Assembly (NCBI GenBank): GCA_029879555.1
Contig: JAOUQB010000109.1
Span: 1 to 7,444 of the forward strand
Direction of reading: 5' to 3'
Source: Nitrospirota bacterium
GTDB taxonomy: Bacteria; Nitrospirota; Nitrospiria; Nitrospirales; UBA8639
Length of the DNA stretch: 7,444 nucleotides
Shown here: piece after piece, positions 6,726-7,444 of the stretch
Position numbering within the stretch: position 1 is the stretch's first letter
How the letters are laid out: each line of letters opens with the position of its first letter
The notes under the pieces: generated by a model
Database searches by the model: none
Told to the model about the DNA's origin: nothing
What the model saw: only the letters and a program-made list of their open reading frames with translations
Translations under genes and position numbers: made by a program

Positions 6726-7019
6726 ATGATGGAGATACCAACGTATGGGGAGTTATTGAAACTCACGTGGTTTCTGGTCTGGCGACATGTGGTCATTCTC
6801 ATGTTTGTGAGTATGACCATTGGCTGGGCTGTTCCTGTGATCTTCAATAGCACGATCCCCGAAGACTCTCAGTATATTTTAGAAATCTGTATATATAGTG
6901 TCTTGTTCTTGGGCATTACCCCATTCATTTTGAAAACCCTGTTTCAAAAACAATTTCAAGGCTTTCAGGTTATCTTTCAACGCGACACGGAACCGGCATC
7001 TCCTTCCGCGTCATCCTAA
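6726..7019 (+). CDS. Small two-helix membrane protein of unknown function
   Basis: The 97-residue product begins at ATG 6726, preceded by AAAGGAAG at about 6710-6717. A second ATG follows at once (6729), so the start could be one codon later. Hydrophobic segments at about residues 22-40 and 50-69 are joined by a short polar loop containing NSTIPEDSQ, which predicts a helical hairpin in the inner membrane. The tail is amphipathic and then polar (KQFQGFQVIFQRDTEP, ending in a Ser/Pro/Ala-rich stretch). Charge placement (R20, H21 before the first helix; K70, K75 after the second) favours both ends in the cytoplasm. I do not recognise a family. It lies 42 bases after polA and 29 bases before xthA on the same strand, without a terminator on either side, so it is probably co-transcribed with both. 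Nothing in the sequence links it biochemically to repair. Confidence 0.8.
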   Translation: MMEIPTYGELLKLTWFLVWRHVVILMFVSMTIGWAVPVIFNSTIPEDSQYILEICIYSVLFLGITPFILKTLFQKQFQGFQVIFQRDTEPASPSASS

Positions 7020-7048
7020 TCGTTCAAATTCTTTTTGAAATTTAACCC

Positions 7049-7444
7049 ATGAAAATTGCGACCTGGAACGTCAACTCCATCAAAGTCAGAATTCCTCACC
7101 TGATAGAATGGGTGAAACAAGCTGATCCGGATGTCATCCTCTTGCAGGAACTCAAAACCACGGAAGACCAATTCCCCAGGATGGCCATCGACGAATTGGG
7201 GTATAACATGGCTGTCGTTGGGCAAAAAACGTACAATGGCGTGGCGATTCTCTCTAAGATGCCCATTGAGATTGAACAGACGGCACTCCCCGGCGACTCC
7301 TCTGACGAACAAGCCCGCTATGTCGAAGCCGTGATTGGCAACGTTCGAATCGCCTCCATTTATCTCCCCAATGGGAATCCCATCGCCACCGAAAAGTTTT
7401 CATACAAACTCAAATGGATGGATCGACTGATTGCCCATGCCCGA
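7049..7444 (+). CDS. xthA: Exodeoxyribonuclease III (AP endonuclease), N-terminal part, cut by the right edge
   Basis: The first 132 residues are visible; the E. coli enzyme has 268. The start reads MKIATWNVNSIKVR, the usual opening of the family, with N7 in WNVNS and the metal-binding E34 in LLQELK. Further family motifs are GQKTYNGVAILSK (59-70), ARYVEA (89-94) and IYLPNGNP (104-111), where Y105 probably corresponds to the catalytic tyrosine near position 109 in E. coli. The later GD-N and catalytic histidine motifs fall beyond the window. By family, the enzyme cleaves DNA 5' of abasic sites and removes 3' blocking groups and nucleotides, leaving ends for DNA polymerase I, whose gene lies just upstream. 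There is no recognisable ribosome-binding site before ATG 7049. The 29-base gap is AT-rich and can form a small stem (TTCAAA at 7023-7028 with TTTGAA at 7034-7039). Confidence 0.94.
   Translation, partial: MKIATWNVNSIKVRIPHLIEWVKQADPDVILLQELKTTEDQFPRMAIDELGYNMAVVGQKTYNGVAILSKMPIEIEQTALPGDSSDEQARYVEAVIGNVRIASIYLPNGNPIATEKFSYKLKWMDRLIAHAR

Overview
The window reads as ordinary chromosome of a Gram-negative (diderm) bacterium with roughly 50% G+C. An AsmA-family envelope protein, an RpoN-type promoter and an FtsX-type permease fit that picture. The protein style resembles Nitrospirota or related lineages, but this is an impression from sequence alone and should be treated as weak. No insertion sequence, CRISPR array, tRNA, rRNA or other sign of recent transfer was seen.

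Layout. (1) 1-905, + strand: the C-terminal 300 residues of an FtsX/YbbP-like ABC transporter permease, cut by the left edge. (2) 906-1208: a 303-base gene-free region holding a perfect 10+10 inverted repeat (985-1007), a looser inverted repeat (1108-1140) and a textbook sigma-54 -24/-12 promoter (1164-1180). (3) 1209-1742, + strand: a 27-codon ORF with a strong ribosome-binding site that encodes a single hydrophobic helix, followed 42 bases later by a stand-alone CheY-like response regulator. (4) 1805-3667, - strand: an AsmA-family protein, convergent with the regulator. (5) 3668-3815: a divergent promoter region. (6) 3816-6683, + strand: full-length DNA polymerase I (polA) with 5' nuclease, proofreading and polymerase domains all carrying their catalytic residues. 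(7) 6726-7019, + strand: an unrecognised 97-residue protein with two membrane segments. (8) 7049 to the right edge, + strand: the first 132 residues of exonuclease III (xthA).

How the genes may work together. polA, the small membrane protein and xthA lie in one direction with gaps of 42 and 29 bases and no visible terminator, so they are probably one transcription unit. AP endonuclease/exonuclease III and Pol I act in succession in base-excision repair, which makes the pairing sensible. The membrane protein between them is unexplained. The AsmA-like protein and the ABC permease are envelope functions with no evident link to the repair genes.

The most interesting unit is the sigma-54-type promoter driving a membrane microprotein plus an output-less response regulator, with a near-perfect candidate activator site about 195 bases upstream. 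This is a plausible small signalling cassette, but its function cannot be read from the sequence.
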